Of a stretch of DNA of 64,000 nt, positions 11,192 to 20,445 are shown piece after piece. This DNA is from Rhizobium sp. Q54 (lineage in GTDB: Bacteria; Pseudomonadota; Alphaproteobacteria; Rhizobiales; Xanthobacteraceae). The stretch spans positions 38,582 through 102,581 of the forward strand of contig CAMDSH010000008.1 in NCBI GenBank assembly GCA_945907045.1. The letters are read 5' to 3'. Both the position numbers and the translations under genes were made by a program. Each line of letters starts with the position of its first letter. The first letter of the stretch is position 1. The notes under the pieces were generated by a model that was not told where the DNA came from, did no database searches, and worked only from the letters and a program-made list of their open reading frames with translations.

Positions 11192-11896
11192 GTGAGCAAA
11201 CGCCTTCTCTGGACCATGCTGCTGGGCGTCGGGCTTTCGCTCGCGGTGCTGATCGCGAGCAGCCACCGCGCCACGGTCGCCGATCTGCTGCGTTACGATT
11301 TTGCGTCGCTGCTGGTGAAGATCGCGCTGCTGGTGTTCATCGGCGGCCTCGTGCTGACGCTGCTGTTCCGCGAACCGCTCTCGCGCGCGCTGGAAGCGGC
11401 TTTCTTCTGGGTCGTGGTCGCGCTGCTCCTTGTCGTGGGGTACACTTACCGCTTCGAGTTGCGCGATGTCTCCGACCGCGTGCTGGCGGAACTGATGCCC
11501 GGACGCGCCGCGACGCGCGGCAACACCGTCGAGATCGTGAAAAGCCGCGCCGGCGATTTTTCCGTCGCCGCTCACATCAACGGCGCGCGCGTCCCCATGG
11601 TGCTCGACACCGGCGCCAGCGCCGTGGTGCTCACGCAGGAAGCCGCAAGAGCCATCGGCCTGCCCGTTGGATTTCTCACCTACAGCGTCAACGTCGAGAC
11701 TGCCAACGGGCGCACCCAGGCCGCGCCGGTAACGCTGGAGAAGCTGACGATCGGCGGCATCAACGAGCGCGCGGTGCAGGCGCTGATCGCGCAGCCGGGG
11801 CAACTGAAGGTGAGCCTGCTCGGCATGAGCTTTCTCAGCCGTCTGGAAAGCTGGGAAGTGCGCGGCGACAAGTTGCTGATGCGCAGCTATCCGTAA
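11192..11896 (+). CDS. Retropepsin-like membrane aspartic protease (TIGR02281-type)
   Basis: 234 residues, GTG start four bases after the DUF1289 stop. Three hydrophobic segments lie in the first 85 residues (LLWTMLLGVGLSLAVLIA; LLVKIALLVFIGGLVLTLLF; FFWVVVALLLVVGY), then a single retropepsin-like domain with the catalytic motif LDTGAS (Asp139) and the hydrophobic LLGMSFLSRLESWEVRGDKL ending typical of clan AA proteins in alphaproteobacteria. Such proteins act as homodimers, with the protease domain outside the membrane. The substrate is unknown. Confidence 0.88.
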   Translation: MSKRLLWTMLLGVGLSLAVLIASSHRATVADLLRYDFASLLVKIALLVFIGGLVLTLLFREPLSRALEAAFFWVVVALLLVVGYTYRFELRDVSDRVLAELMPGRAATRGNTVEIVKSRAGDFSVAAHINGARVPMVLDTGASAVVLTQEAARAIGLPVGFLTYSVNVETANGRTQAAPVTLEKLTIGGINERAVQALIAQPGQLKVSLLGMSFLSRLESWEVRGDKLLMRSYP

Positions 11897-11918
11897 ACGG
11901 CGCTACATCAAGCTTGCG

Positions 11919-12746
11919 CTACAGAAGGCTTGCGACAAAGCGCAGCGACACCAGCATCAGGAAAATGCCGAAGGCGATTTCAAGTTTCCGCCGCGGCAGC
12001 CAGTGCGCGAGGCGCACGCCGTAGGACGCCGTGTAGCTCGACACCGGCGCCATCACAGCAAATCCGATCAGCGAGACAAAACCGATGGAGAGCGGCGGCA
12101 TCAGCGCCTGATATTTCCATCCCGCCAGCATGTAGCCGATGGTGCCGGCAATCGTGATCGGCACGCCAACGCCGGCGGAGGTCGCGACCGCGTTATGGAT
12201 GGGCTTGCCGTAGAGCGTGAGCACAACGTTCGATACTGAACCGCCGCTCACGCCAACCAGCGACGATATGAGCCCGGTGATGAAGCCGTAAACGGTCATC
12301 GCCACACGGCCGGGCAATTCGGTGCCGAGGTTCCAGGAATCGCGCGCGAACAGCATTTTGATGCCGATGGAGAACGTGAAGATCACGAAGGTGATCTTGA
12401 ACACGGCCGCCGGCGCGAAGGCGGCCGCCACCGCGCCGACCGCGACGCCGATGACGGCGGGCAGCGCCCACTGCCGCACGATCTGCGGGATGACGGCGCC
12501 CTTCGCGCGATGCACGAGATAAGAACGCACCGTCGTCGGCACGATGATCGCCAATGAAGTGCCGATGCACAACTGCATGCGAACTTCTTCCGGCACGCCG
12601 AGCGCGCGGAATATTTCATACAGCACCGGCACGATGATGCCGCCGCCGCCGATGCCGAACAGACCGGCGAGAATGCCGGTGACGACGCCGCCTGCGACGA
12701 TCGCCATGGCAAGCCAGAGAATATCGGTGAGCGGAACGCCCAGCAC
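11919..12746 (-). CDS. TauE/SafE (DUF81) family anion permease
   Basis: 275 residues, GTG start at 12746 with CGGAG upstream. Eight to nine transmembrane helices are visible. The glycine-rich motif AGLFGIGGGGIIVPVL near the N-terminus and its second-half counterpart SLVGVSGGSVSNVVL are the duplicated signature of this family of sulfite, sulfonate or other organosulfur exporters. No sulfur metabolism genes are next to it, so the substrate is open. It is followed on the minus strand only by the convergent protease gene. Confidence 0.9.
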   Translation of the reverse strand: MLGVPLTDILWLAMAIVAGGVVTGILAGLFGIGGGGIIVPVLYEIFRALGVPEEVRMQLCIGTSLAIIVPTTVRSYLVHRAKGAVIPQIVRQWALPAVIGVAVGAVAAAFAPAAVFKITFVIFTFSIGIKMLFARDSWNLGTELPGRVAMTVYGFITGLISSLVGVSGGSVSNVVLTLYGKPIHNAVATSAGVGVPITIAGTIGYMLAGWKYQALMPPLSIGFVSLIGFAVMAPVSSYTASYGVRLAHWLPRRKLEIAFGIFLMLVSLRFVASLL

Positions 12747-12779
12747 GTGCTGCTCCGGGGAATAAGGCGGCGAGAAAAC

Positions 12780-13820
12780 TTACGCTGCGGCGATGTGCGC
12801 CAATTCCGTGCTGCTGTCCAGCGCTTGGCTGTCATGCACTTGCGCCAGTGCATCGATCAGCACGCGCGCATCCGCGCCGGGTTTCACCGCCTCGGTCGCC
12901 AGATGCCGCCGGAACGCGCGCGCGCCCGGCACCGCGCGGAACAGGCCGAGCAAATGACGCGTGATGCCGTGCAGCCGCACACCGTTTGATAGTTCGCGCT
13001 CGATATAGGGAACCAGCGCAAGCGCGGCTTCCTTGGCGGAGGCGAACGGCGCAGGCTCGCCGAACAGCACAGGATCGACGGTGAGCAGACGCCACGGCTC
13101 CTGATAGGCGGCGCGGCCCATCATCGCGCCATCGACATGCACGAGGTGGTTCTGTGCCTGTTCGAGAGTTGCAACGCCGCCGTTGAGCACGATCTCGAAA
13201 CGCGGATGCGCGGCTTTCAAACGATAGACGCGATCGTAATCGAGCGGCGGCACGTCGCGGTTCTCGCGCGGCGACAAACCGGCAAGCAAAGCTTTGCGCG
13301 CATGCACGATGAGTGTGTCGGCGCCCGCGGCCTGCACCGCCTGCGCCATCGTTGCGAGCGAGACTTCGGTGTCCTGATCGTCGATGCCGAGGCGGCATTT
13401 CACCGTCACCGGCAAAGCCACCGCCCGCTTCATCGCCGCAACACATTCCGCCACCAGCTGCGGCTCAGCCATCAGACAGGCGCCAAAGCGGCCCTCCTGC
13501 ACGCGGTCGGACGGGCAGCCGACATTCAGATTGATCTCTTTGTAACCGAAACCTTCCGCGATGCGCGCGCACTCGGCCAGCGCGCGCGGATCGGAGCCGC
13601 CAAGCTGCAACGCCACCGGCTGCTCGAAGGCATCGAAGCCGAGCAGCCTTTGCCGCTCGCCATTGAGCACCGCGCCGGTAGTGAGCATTTCGGTATAGAG
13701 CAGCGCACGGCGCGTGAGCAGGCGATGGAAGAACCGGCAATGCCGGTCGGTCCATTCCATCATCGGTGCCACGCTAAAACGCCGCGACAGCGGGGCTGGC
13801 TTATGCGCGCTTTTGGTCAT
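12780..13820 (-). CDS. dusA: tRNA-dihydrouridine(20/20a) synthase DusA
   Basis: 346 residues from ATG 13820, which has GAGAGAT just upstream; a TTG three codons earlier is an unlikely alternative. The FMN barrel begins FSVAPMMEWTDRHCRFFHR, the DusA-type form of the Dus signature; NLNVGCPSDRVQEGRFGACLM contains the catalytic cysteine loop, and IVHARKA and VLNGGVATLEQA contribute phosphate and FMN binding. The enzyme reduces uridines in the tRNA D-loop with NADPH. Its start is 44 bp from the divergent CDF exporter. Confidence 0.95.
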   Translation of the reverse strand: MTKSAHKPAPLSRRFSVAPMMEWTDRHCRFFHRLLTRRALLYTEMLTTGAVLNGERQRLLGFDAFEQPVALQLGGSDPRALAECARIAEGFGYKEINLNVGCPSDRVQEGRFGACLMAEPQLVAECVAAMKRAVALPVTVKCRLGIDDQDTEVSLATMAQAVQAAGADTLIVHARKALLAGLSPRENRDVPPLDYDRVYRLKAAHPRFEIVLNGGVATLEQAQNHLVHVDGAMMGRAAYQEPWRLLTVDPVLFGEPAPFASAKEAALALVPYIERELSNGVRLHGITRHLLGLFRAVPGARAFRRHLATEAVKPGADARVLIDALAQVHDSQALDSSTELAHIAAA

Positions 13821-13864
13821 ATCTCTCAAATGGCGCAGAACTCATCCGGTGACAAGTATTTCTA

Positions 13865-15235
13865 ATGCAGGACGTTAAGGAACAGGTCGCGCTGACCTCG
13901 ATTTTCGCTTCGGCCGGCCTCACCGCCGCCAAAGGCGTCGTCGGGATCATGACCGGCTCGCTGGCGATTCTGTCGGAAGCCGGCCATTCGCTGATCGACC
14001 TCGGCGCCACGGTGATGACCTACATCGCCGTGCGAATATCCGGGAAACCGGCCGACGAGGAACATCATTACGGCCACGGCAAGGTGGAGAGCGTCTCGGC
14101 GCTGGCGGAAACCGCGCTGCTGTTTTTGCTCTCCGGCATCGTGATCTGGGAGGCCCTGACGCGCCTTATCGCCAATCACGGCCACGCGGTCGATGCGTCG
14201 ATCTGGGCTTTCGCGGTGATTATTGTTTCCATCATCGTGGATTTTTTTCGAGCGCGGGCGCTCTCCGATACAGCGAAGAAAACCTCAAGCCGGGCGCTGG
14301 AAGCCGACGCGCTGCATTTCAGTTCCGACTTGTGGTCGTCGGCCGCGGTGCTGATCGGATTGTTCGGCGTCTGGTTCGGTTTCGCCTGGGCCGACACCGT
14401 CGCGGCGCTTGTCGTCGCCGTGCTGGTGTGCGCCGCCGGCTGGCGGCTGGGGCGGCGCACCATCGACACGCTCACGGACGCAGCCCCTGCAGGCGCGGCC
14501 GAGCGCATAACGGCGGCCGCCACGCGGGTGTCCGGCGTCGTCGCGGTGGAGCGCGTGCGCGCACGCTCCGACGGCGAAAAGATGTTCGCGGACCTCAACG
14601 TCGCGGTCAGCCGCATGCTGCCGCTCGACCGCGTGAGCGCGCTGAAAGACCGCGTGGTTGCCGCCATCCACGCCGACATGCCCGGCACCGAAGTGACGGT
14701 CACCACCGAGCCGCGCGCGCTCGATAACGAATCCGTGCTGGAGACCGCGATGGTGATCGCGCGCAACCGCGCGCTCGCCGTGCATCACGTCACCGTGCAT
14801 GCGATCGACGACAAATTATCCGTCTCGCTCGATCTGGAAGTGGACGGCACGCTCTCGCTCGCACAGGCGCACGAGATCGCCGACGGGCTGGAAAAGGCCA
14901 TCGGTGAGGAGCTCGGACCAACGGTGGAGGTCGAAACCCACATCGAGCCGTTGCAAGCGTCAGATGTGGCGGGCCGCGAGGCACCACCCGAGCGGGTGAA
15001 GGCGGTGCAATGGGCGCTCTCCGAAATCGCCGCCGAGGGACGCACGATCCGCGACGTGCACGATGTGCGCGTGCGCGAGACGCCGGACGGCGAGATCGTC
15101 AATTTTCACTGCCACGTCGATCCTGCGATGAGCGTGCAGTCGGTTCACGAGAAGGTGGACGAAGTTGAGCGCGCGCTGCGCCGCCGCTCGCCAACCATCA
15201 AGCGCGTCATCGGCCACGCGGAACCGGCGAGGTGA
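13865..15235 (+). CDS. Cation diffusion facilitator (CDF) metal exporter with extended C-terminus
   Basis: 456 residues; usual CDF proteins are about 300. Six transmembrane helices span about 10-215, with metal-site residues in HSLIDLG (helix 2), the HHYGHGKVE loop and ALHFSSDLWSS (helix 5). The cytoplasmic part after about 215 holds two successive ferredoxin-like dimerisation domains (about 215-285 and 290-365) plus a third divergent unit (RTIRDVHDVRVRETPDGEIV...). It should export Zn, Fe, Mn or similar divalent cations by proton antiport. Specificity cannot be assigned because the helix 2 motif is not the classic Zn form. It is divergent from dusA. Confidence 0.9.
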   Translation: MQDVKEQVALTSIFASAGLTAAKGVVGIMTGSLAILSEAGHSLIDLGATVMTYIAVRISGKPADEEHHYGHGKVESVSALAETALLFLLSGIVIWEALTRLIANHGHAVDASIWAFAVIIVSIIVDFFRARALSDTAKKTSSRALEADALHFSSDLWSSAAVLIGLFGVWFGFAWADTVAALVVAVLVCAAGWRLGRRTIDTLTDAAPAGAAERITAAATRVSGVVAVERVRARSDGEKMFADLNVAVSRMLPLDRVSALKDRVVAAIHADMPGTEVTVTTEPRALDNESVLETAMVIARNRALAVHHVTVHAIDDKLSVSLDLEVDGTLSLAQAHEIADGLEKAIGEELGPTVEVETHIEPLQASDVAGREAPPERVKAVQWALSEIAAEGRTIRDVHDVRVRETPDGEIVNFHCHVDPAMSVQSVHEKVDEVERALRRRSPTIKRVIGHAEPAR

Positions 15236-15282
15236 ATTTCCAGCTTTCATTCCACGCGCAAAAATCCTAGATCAACAGCGTC

Positions 15283-17928
15283 ATGCGTACCGACACGGCC
15301 CAGCCCATCCGCCTGAAGGATTACCGCCCGCCTGACTGGCTGGTGGACACCGTTGCGCTCGACGTGTCGTTGCATTCGAGTGCAACGCGCGTGCGCGCGA
15401 CAGTTCAGTTCAAACCCAACCCGCAGGCAGCCGCGCCTGCCCCGCTGGTGCTCGACGGCGACGGGATCAATCTCGTTTCGCTCAAGCTCGACGGCGTGGC
15501 GCTCCCGGCTGAAAACTTTGCCGCTACGCCCGACGGCCTCACCATCCCGCAGCCGCCGAACAAGCCGTTCAAACTCGAAATCGAAACGCTGGTCGATCCA
15601 ACGGCCAACACGCAGCTCACGGGTCTCTACCGCTCCAGCGGCACTTACTGCACGCAATGCGAAGCCGAGGGATTCCGCCGCATCACGTATTTCCCGGACC
15701 GGCCCGATGTGATGGCGGTCTACACCACACGCATCGAGGCGGACAAAGCGGAAGCCGCCGCATTGCTCTCGAACGGCAATCTGGTCGAGCACGGCGATCT
15801 TCCCAACGGACGCCACTTCGCGGTCTGGCACGATCCGTTTCCGAAGCCTTCTTATCTGTTCGCTTTGGTCGGCGGGAATCTCGCCGCGGTCGAAGACAGC
15901 TTCACGACGATGTCGGGCCGCAAGGTCGCGCTGACGATTTACGTCGAGCCCGGCAAGCAGGACCGCTGCGCTTACGCGATGGATTCGCTCAAGCGTTCGA
16001 TGCGCTGGGACGAAGAGGCGTTCGGGCGAGAATACGATCTCGACGTGTTCATGATCGTCGCCGTTTCCGACTTCAACATGGGCGCGATGGAGAACAAAGG
16101 CCTCAACGTCTTCAACGACAAGCTGGTGCTGGCCACTCCGCAGTCAGCCACCGACAGCGACTATTCAAGCATCGAGGGCGTCATCGCGCACGAATATTTT
16201 CACAACTGGACCGGCAACCGCATCACCTGCCGCGACTGGTTTCAGCTTTGCCTGAAAGAAGGCCTGACGGTTTTCCGCGATCAGGAATTCACCAGCGACC
16301 AGCGCTCGCGCCCGGTCAAGCGCATCGCCAGCGTGCGCGGCCTGCGCGGCTATCAGTTCGTCGAGGACGCGGGGCCGCTGGCGCATCCGGTGCGGCCCGA
16401 GGTGTATCGCGAGATCAATAATTTCTACACCAGCACGGTCTACGAGAAGGGCGCGGAAGTCGTGCGCATGATCCTCACGCTGCTGGGCGAGGAAAAATTT
16501 CGCGCCGGCATGGATCTCTATTTCGCGCGCCACGATGGCGAGGCCGCCACCGTCGAGCAATTCGTGCAGTGCTTCGCCGATGCGTCTGGCCGCGACATGA
16601 CGCAATTCATGCGCTGGTATTCGCAAGCTGGAACGCCGGAATTAAGCGCCACCGGCACTTACGACACCGCGAAGAAAACCTACCGTCTGGAGGTTGCGCA
16701 GACCGTGCCGCCGACACCGAACCAGCCGGTGAAACAGCCGATGGTAATTCCGCTTGTGGTGGGATTGGTGGGAAAGAACGGGAAGGATTTGCCGTTGACG
16801 CTCGCAGGCGGGCAAAAGATCGAGCGCGGCGTGCTCACGCTGACCAAGCCGAAGGAGACGTTTGAATTTACCGGCATACCGGAAAATCCGGTGCCATCGC
16901 TCAATCGCGGGTTCTCCGCGCCGGTCAGGCTAAAGCCTTATCTCGACGATCGCGGCCTCGCGCATCTGGCCGCGCACGACAGCGACCCGTTCAACCGCTG
17001 GGACGCGCTGCAAACGCTCGCGCTGCATCAGCTGATCGCCGACGTTGCCGCGCTGAGAAAAGGCAAAGCTGCGAGCACCCACGACACGCTGATCGCGGCA
17101 TTGGATGCCATTCTCGCCGACCGCGCGCTGGAGCCGGCCTTCGTCGCGCTCGCTCTTAACCCGCCGGGCGAAACCGACATCGCGCGCGAGATCGGCCGCG
17201 ACATCGACCCCGATGCGATTTACCGCGCGCGCAAGACCTTATGCGCGGCGATCGGAGACAGGCTCGCGCCTGCGCTGACGAAAACCTACGACGGCATGAC
17301 CAGCCGCGCGCCCTATTCGCCCGATGCTGCGAGCGCCGGAAAACGTTCTTTGCGTAACGTCTGCCTCGATCTGCTGACCGCCAGCGGACGGCCTGACGCC
17401 ATCGCCCGCGCCACAAAACAATACGACGCCGCCGACAACATGACCGACCAGATGGCCGCGCTTGGCGTCCTTTCGCAACATGAGGTGCCGGAGCGCGAGC
17501 AGACGCTGGCCGATTTCCAGGCTCGCTATGCGGACAATCCGCTCATCATCGACAAGTGGTTCGCCCTGCAGGCCGCGATCCCGGCGGAAACGACGCTTGA
17601 GCGCGTGCGCACGCTCACCCACCACCCCGCCTTCGCGATCACCAACCCCAATCGCGTGCGTGCTCTTATCGGCAATTTCGCCATGGCCAACCAGCGCGGC
17701 TTCAACCGCGCGGACGGCGCGGGCTACGACTTCCTCGCCGATTTCATCCTCAAGCTCGACCCCACCAATCCGCAGGTGGCGTCGCGCATGACGACCGCCT
17801 TCCGCAGCTGGCGCATGCTGGAGGCCGGACGCCGCGCCAAGGCCGAGGCCGCCCTGAACCGCATGAAGGCCGCCCCGGCGCTTTCCCGCGACGTGGCGGA
17901 TATTGTCGAGCGCGCGCTGGCGCCCTGA
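15283..17928 (+). CDS. pepN: Aminopeptidase N (M1 family)
   Basis: 881 residues, the size of proteobacterial PepN. It contains the substrate-recognition loop GAMENKGLN and the zinc site HEYFHNWTGNR (His303, Glu304, His307) with the third ligand Glu326 in CLKEGLT; YEKGAEVVRMI and the C-terminal helical domain follow. It removes N-terminal residues from peptides in the cytoplasm. The start at 15283 fits the family N-terminus (IRLKDYRPPDWLVDTVALDV). An intrinsic terminator overlaps the stop. The next gene downstream on the same strand is pleC. Confidence 0.97.
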   Translation: MRTDTAQPIRLKDYRPPDWLVDTVALDVSLHSSATRVRATVQFKPNPQAAAPAPLVLDGDGINLVSLKLDGVALPAENFAATPDGLTIPQPPNKPFKLEIETLVDPTANTQLTGLYRSSGTYCTQCEAEGFRRITYFPDRPDVMAVYTTRIEADKAEAAALLSNGNLVEHGDLPNGRHFAVWHDPFPKPSYLFALVGGNLAAVEDSFTTMSGRKVALTIYVEPGKQDRCAYAMDSLKRSMRWDEEAFGREYDLDVFMIVAVSDFNMGAMENKGLNVFNDKLVLATPQSATDSDYSSIEGVIAHEYFHNWTGNRITCRDWFQLCLKEGLTVFRDQEFTSDQRSRPVKRIASVRGLRGYQFVEDAGPLAHPVRPEVYREINNFYTSTVYEKGAEVVRMILTLLGEEKFRAGMDLYFARHDGEAATVEQFVQCFADASGRDMTQFMRWYSQAGTPELSATGTYDTAKKTYRLEVAQTVPPTPNQPVKQPMVIPLVVGLVGKNGKDLPLTLAGGQKIERGVLTLTKPKETFEFTGIPENPVPSLNRGFSAPVRLKPYLDDRGLAHLAAHDSDPFNRWDALQTLALHQLIADVAALRKGKAASTHDTLIAALDAILADRALEPAFVALALNPPGETDIAREIGRDIDPDAIYRARKTLCAAIGDRLAPALTKTYDGMTSRAPYSPDAASAGKRSLRNVCLDLLTASGRPDAIARATKQYDAADNMTDQMAALGVLSQHEVPEREQTLADFQARYADNPLIIDKWFALQAAIPAETTLERVRTLTHHPAFAITNPNRVRALIGNFAMANQRGFNRADGAGYDFLADFILKLDPTNPQVASRMTTAFRSWRMLEAGRRAKAEAALNRMKAAPALSRDVADIVERALAP

Positions 17929-17946
17929 CGCCCCCGGCGCTTTTTT
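17920..17946 (+). terminator. Intrinsic terminator at the pepN stop
   Basis: A 5-bp stem (17920-17924 with 17936-17940) with an 11-base loop containing the pepN stop codon is followed by six T residues at 17941-17946. The stem is short but GC-only, so termination is plausible. Confidence 0.5.
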
Positions 17947-18115
17947 GCACGTTTTAGCCCTGCAAATATTAGCTGTGCGAAATTAACTGAAAATTGTTGA
18001 CTCCGGACTCTCGACAAATAACCGGCCATCGATTCTTCTAGGTGAAGTGATTCGGGAAGGCGCGGCATCCTTCCGGCGTGGTTGCTCTGGGGAACAATCC
18101 GAACGGAGGCCTTCT

Positions 18116-20434
18116 ATGGCGCGCGCCGAAGTGGCGAGTGCGTCTGCACGTCCCGATTCCATCAAGGGACTTGCCCAGTCGATCGCCAAACCGGCGTATC
18201 GGCGGCTGTTGACGGCGGAACCGGCGCTGCGGCGCGCGGTCCCCGTGCTCATCATTGCATTTCTCATCACCATCTGCGTCGGCGCGGTGGTGCAGGTGCT
18301 CGATCACCGCAGGCAGACGCTCGCCGAAATGGCTACTGGCATCGACGCGCTGGCCGATCTCGTTTCCGAACGACTCGACCGGCCCGCGACGAAAGAATCC
18401 AGTGATGCCGGCAGCCGGCCGCAGGATGCCCTCACCCGTGTGCTGCCCGCCTGGACGAATGCCGCCGGACGGCAGGTTCTGCTCAGCAACGCCGACGGCG
18501 CCATCATTGCCGCAGCTCCAGTAACCGGCGAGACCGTCGGCCGCCGGCTGATCGACATTCTCGGCCCCACCCAGCCGCTCACGACGTTCGGCGCGGGCGC
18601 GGGCGTTCTGGAAATCACGCTGCCCAATGGCATAAAAGCGCTCGCCAGCGTGCGCATGTTGAAATCCCCGCACAGGCAAGCCTCCCCGTTTGGTCAAGTC
18701 GCGGTGCTGCAGCAGCGCACCGACGCGCTCGCGTCATGGCGCTCGCTCACGACATTGACGGTTACGCTGTCCGCCACCACCGGCTTTGTGGTTTTGATTT
18801 TGGGCTTTGCGTTCCACTGGCAATCGACCCGCGCGCGCGAAGCCGACGTGATTTATGAAACCGTCCGCAGCCGCATCGATACGGCGCTCAACCGTGGCCG
18901 CTGCGGCCTGTGGGACTGGGACCTCGCGCGCGGCCGCATCTTCTGGTCGCACTCGATGTTCGCGATTTTGGGATTGCGGGCGAAGGACGACCTGCTCACT
19001 TTCGGCGAAGTGAGCGCGCTGGTGCATCCCGAAGACGTGCGGCTTTACGAACTTGCCGCCGAACTCGCCGAAACGAAAACCAAAGCTACGACCATCGACC
19101 ACGCCTTCCGCATGCGGCACGCCAACGGCCATTGGGTGTGGCTGCGCGCACGTTGCGAACTGGTGCGGCAGGCGGGCGAGACCGGTCTGCACCTCATCGG
19201 CATCGCCGTCGACATCACCGAACAAAAAAGCCTCGTCGAGAAAACCGTCGCCGCCGATCTGCGCCTGCGAGACGCCATCGAGACCATCCCCGAAGCCTTC
19301 GTGCTGTGGGACGCCGATAACCGGCTGGTGCTTTGCAATTCCAATTTCCAGGAACTGCACAACCTCGACGACTCCGCGATCGTCGCCGGCGCGCCCTATG
19401 AAACGGTGGTCGCCGCCGGCCGCAAGCCTGTCGTGCGCACAAAGGTGACCAGCGAAGGCAGCTCCATCCCCGGCGCACGCACGTTCGAGGCGCAGCTTGA
19501 GGATGGGCGCTGGCTGCACATCAGCGAACGGCGCACCAAGGACGGCGGTTATGTTTCCGTCGGCACCGACATCACCACGCTCAAGACCCACGAAGAAAAG
19601 CTGATCGACAGCGAGCAACGCCTGATCGCCACAGTCGCCGACCTGCAAGACTCGCAGCAGACGCTCGCGGAACTTGCCGAAAAATATGCCGAGGAAAAAA
19701 CCCGCGCCGAGGACGCCAACCAGGCGAAGTCGAAATTCCTCGCCAACATGAGCCACGAATTGCGCACGCCGCTCAACGCCATCATCGGCTTTTCCGAGAT
19801 CATGGAATCCGCGATGTTCGGCCCGCTCGGCGCCGAGAAATATCAGGAATACTGCAACGACATCCGGCAGAGCGGGCAATATCTGCTCGACGTCATCAAC
19901 GACATACTCGACATGTCGAAGATCGAGGCCGGCCGCATACGCCTCGATGTGGAGGATGTCGAACTCGACCGCGTGCTCGCCGACGCCATGCGCGTCGTAT
20001 CGGGGCGCGCACAGGACAAGCGCCTCACCGTCAACTCCAAGATCGCGCGCGGGCTACGCTTCAAGGCCGACCATCGCGCGATCAAGCAGATCGCGCTCAA
20101 TCTGCTGTCAAACGCGGTGAAGTTCACGCCCGAAGGCGGCAGCGTCACGGTGCGCGGGCGCGCCATCGCCGGATCGGTAATGATCGCAATTGAAGATACC
20201 GGCATAGGCATCAGCCGCGATGCGCTGATGAAACTCGGCCGTCCGTTCGAGCAGGTGGAGAGCCAGCTCACCAAGAGCCATCAGGGATCGGGGCTCGGCC
20301 TTGCCATTGCGAAATCGCTGGTCGAATTGCATGGCGGCACCATGCGTATCCGTTCCACACTCGGCACCGGCACTATTGTCGTCGTGCGGTTGCCGCTGGA
20401 AGCACGCCCGATGCAAAAGGAAGAAGCGGCTTAA
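18116..20434 (+). CDS. pleC: Sensor histidine kinase PleC
   Basis: 772 residues from ATG 18116 (GGAGG seven bases upstream); the frame is open further 5' but lacks that signal. Two membrane helices (about 42-64, VPVLIIAFLITICVGAVVQV, and about 208-235) flank a periplasmic sensor region. A PAS-like domain (CGLWDWDLARGRIFWSHSMF), a second PAS (AIETIPEAFVLWDADNRLVL), a coiled coil, HisKA with His547 in FLANMSHELRTPLNAIIG, and an ATPase with NLLSNAVKFTPEGG and GSGLGLAIAKSLVELHGG follow. The stretch ILDMSKIEAGRIRLDVEDVEL is characteristic of PleC, the bifunctional kinase/phosphatase of DivK and PleD that controls the alphaproteobacterial cell cycle. pleC next to glnE also fits Hyphomicrobiales gene order. 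Confidence 0.82.
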   Translation: MARAEVASASARPDSIKGLAQSIAKPAYRRLLTAEPALRRAVPVLIIAFLITICVGAVVQVLDHRRQTLAEMATGIDALADLVSERLDRPATKESSDAGSRPQDALTRVLPAWTNAAGRQVLLSNADGAIIAAAPVTGETVGRRLIDILGPTQPLTTFGAGAGVLEITLPNGIKALASVRMLKSPHRQASPFGQVAVLQQRTDALASWRSLTTLTVTLSATTGFVVLILGFAFHWQSTRAREADVIYETVRSRIDTALNRGRCGLWDWDLARGRIFWSHSMFAILGLRAKDDLLTFGEVSALVHPEDVRLYELAAELAETKTKATTIDHAFRMRHANGHWVWLRARCELVRQAGETGLHLIGIAVDITEQKSLVEKTVAADLRLRDAIETIPEAFVLWDADNRLVLCNSNFQELHNLDDSAIVAGAPYETVVAAGRKPVVRTKVTSEGSSIPGARTFEAQLEDGRWLHISERRTKDGGYVSVGTDITTLKTHEEKLIDSEQRLIATVADLQDSQQTLAELAEKYAEEKTRAEDANQAKSKFLANMSHELRTPLNAIIGFSEIMESAMFGPLGAEKYQEYCNDIRQSGQYLLDVINDILDMSKIEAGRIRLDVEDVELDRVLADAMRVVSGRAQDKRLTVNSKIARGLRFKADHRAIKQIALNLLSNAVKFTPEGGSVTVRGRAIAGSVMIAIEDTGIGISRDALMKLGRPFEQVESQLTKSHQGSGLGLAIAKSLVELHGGTMRIRSTLGTGTIVVVRLPLEARPMQKEEAA

Positions 20435-20445
20435 CTTCGTCTGCG

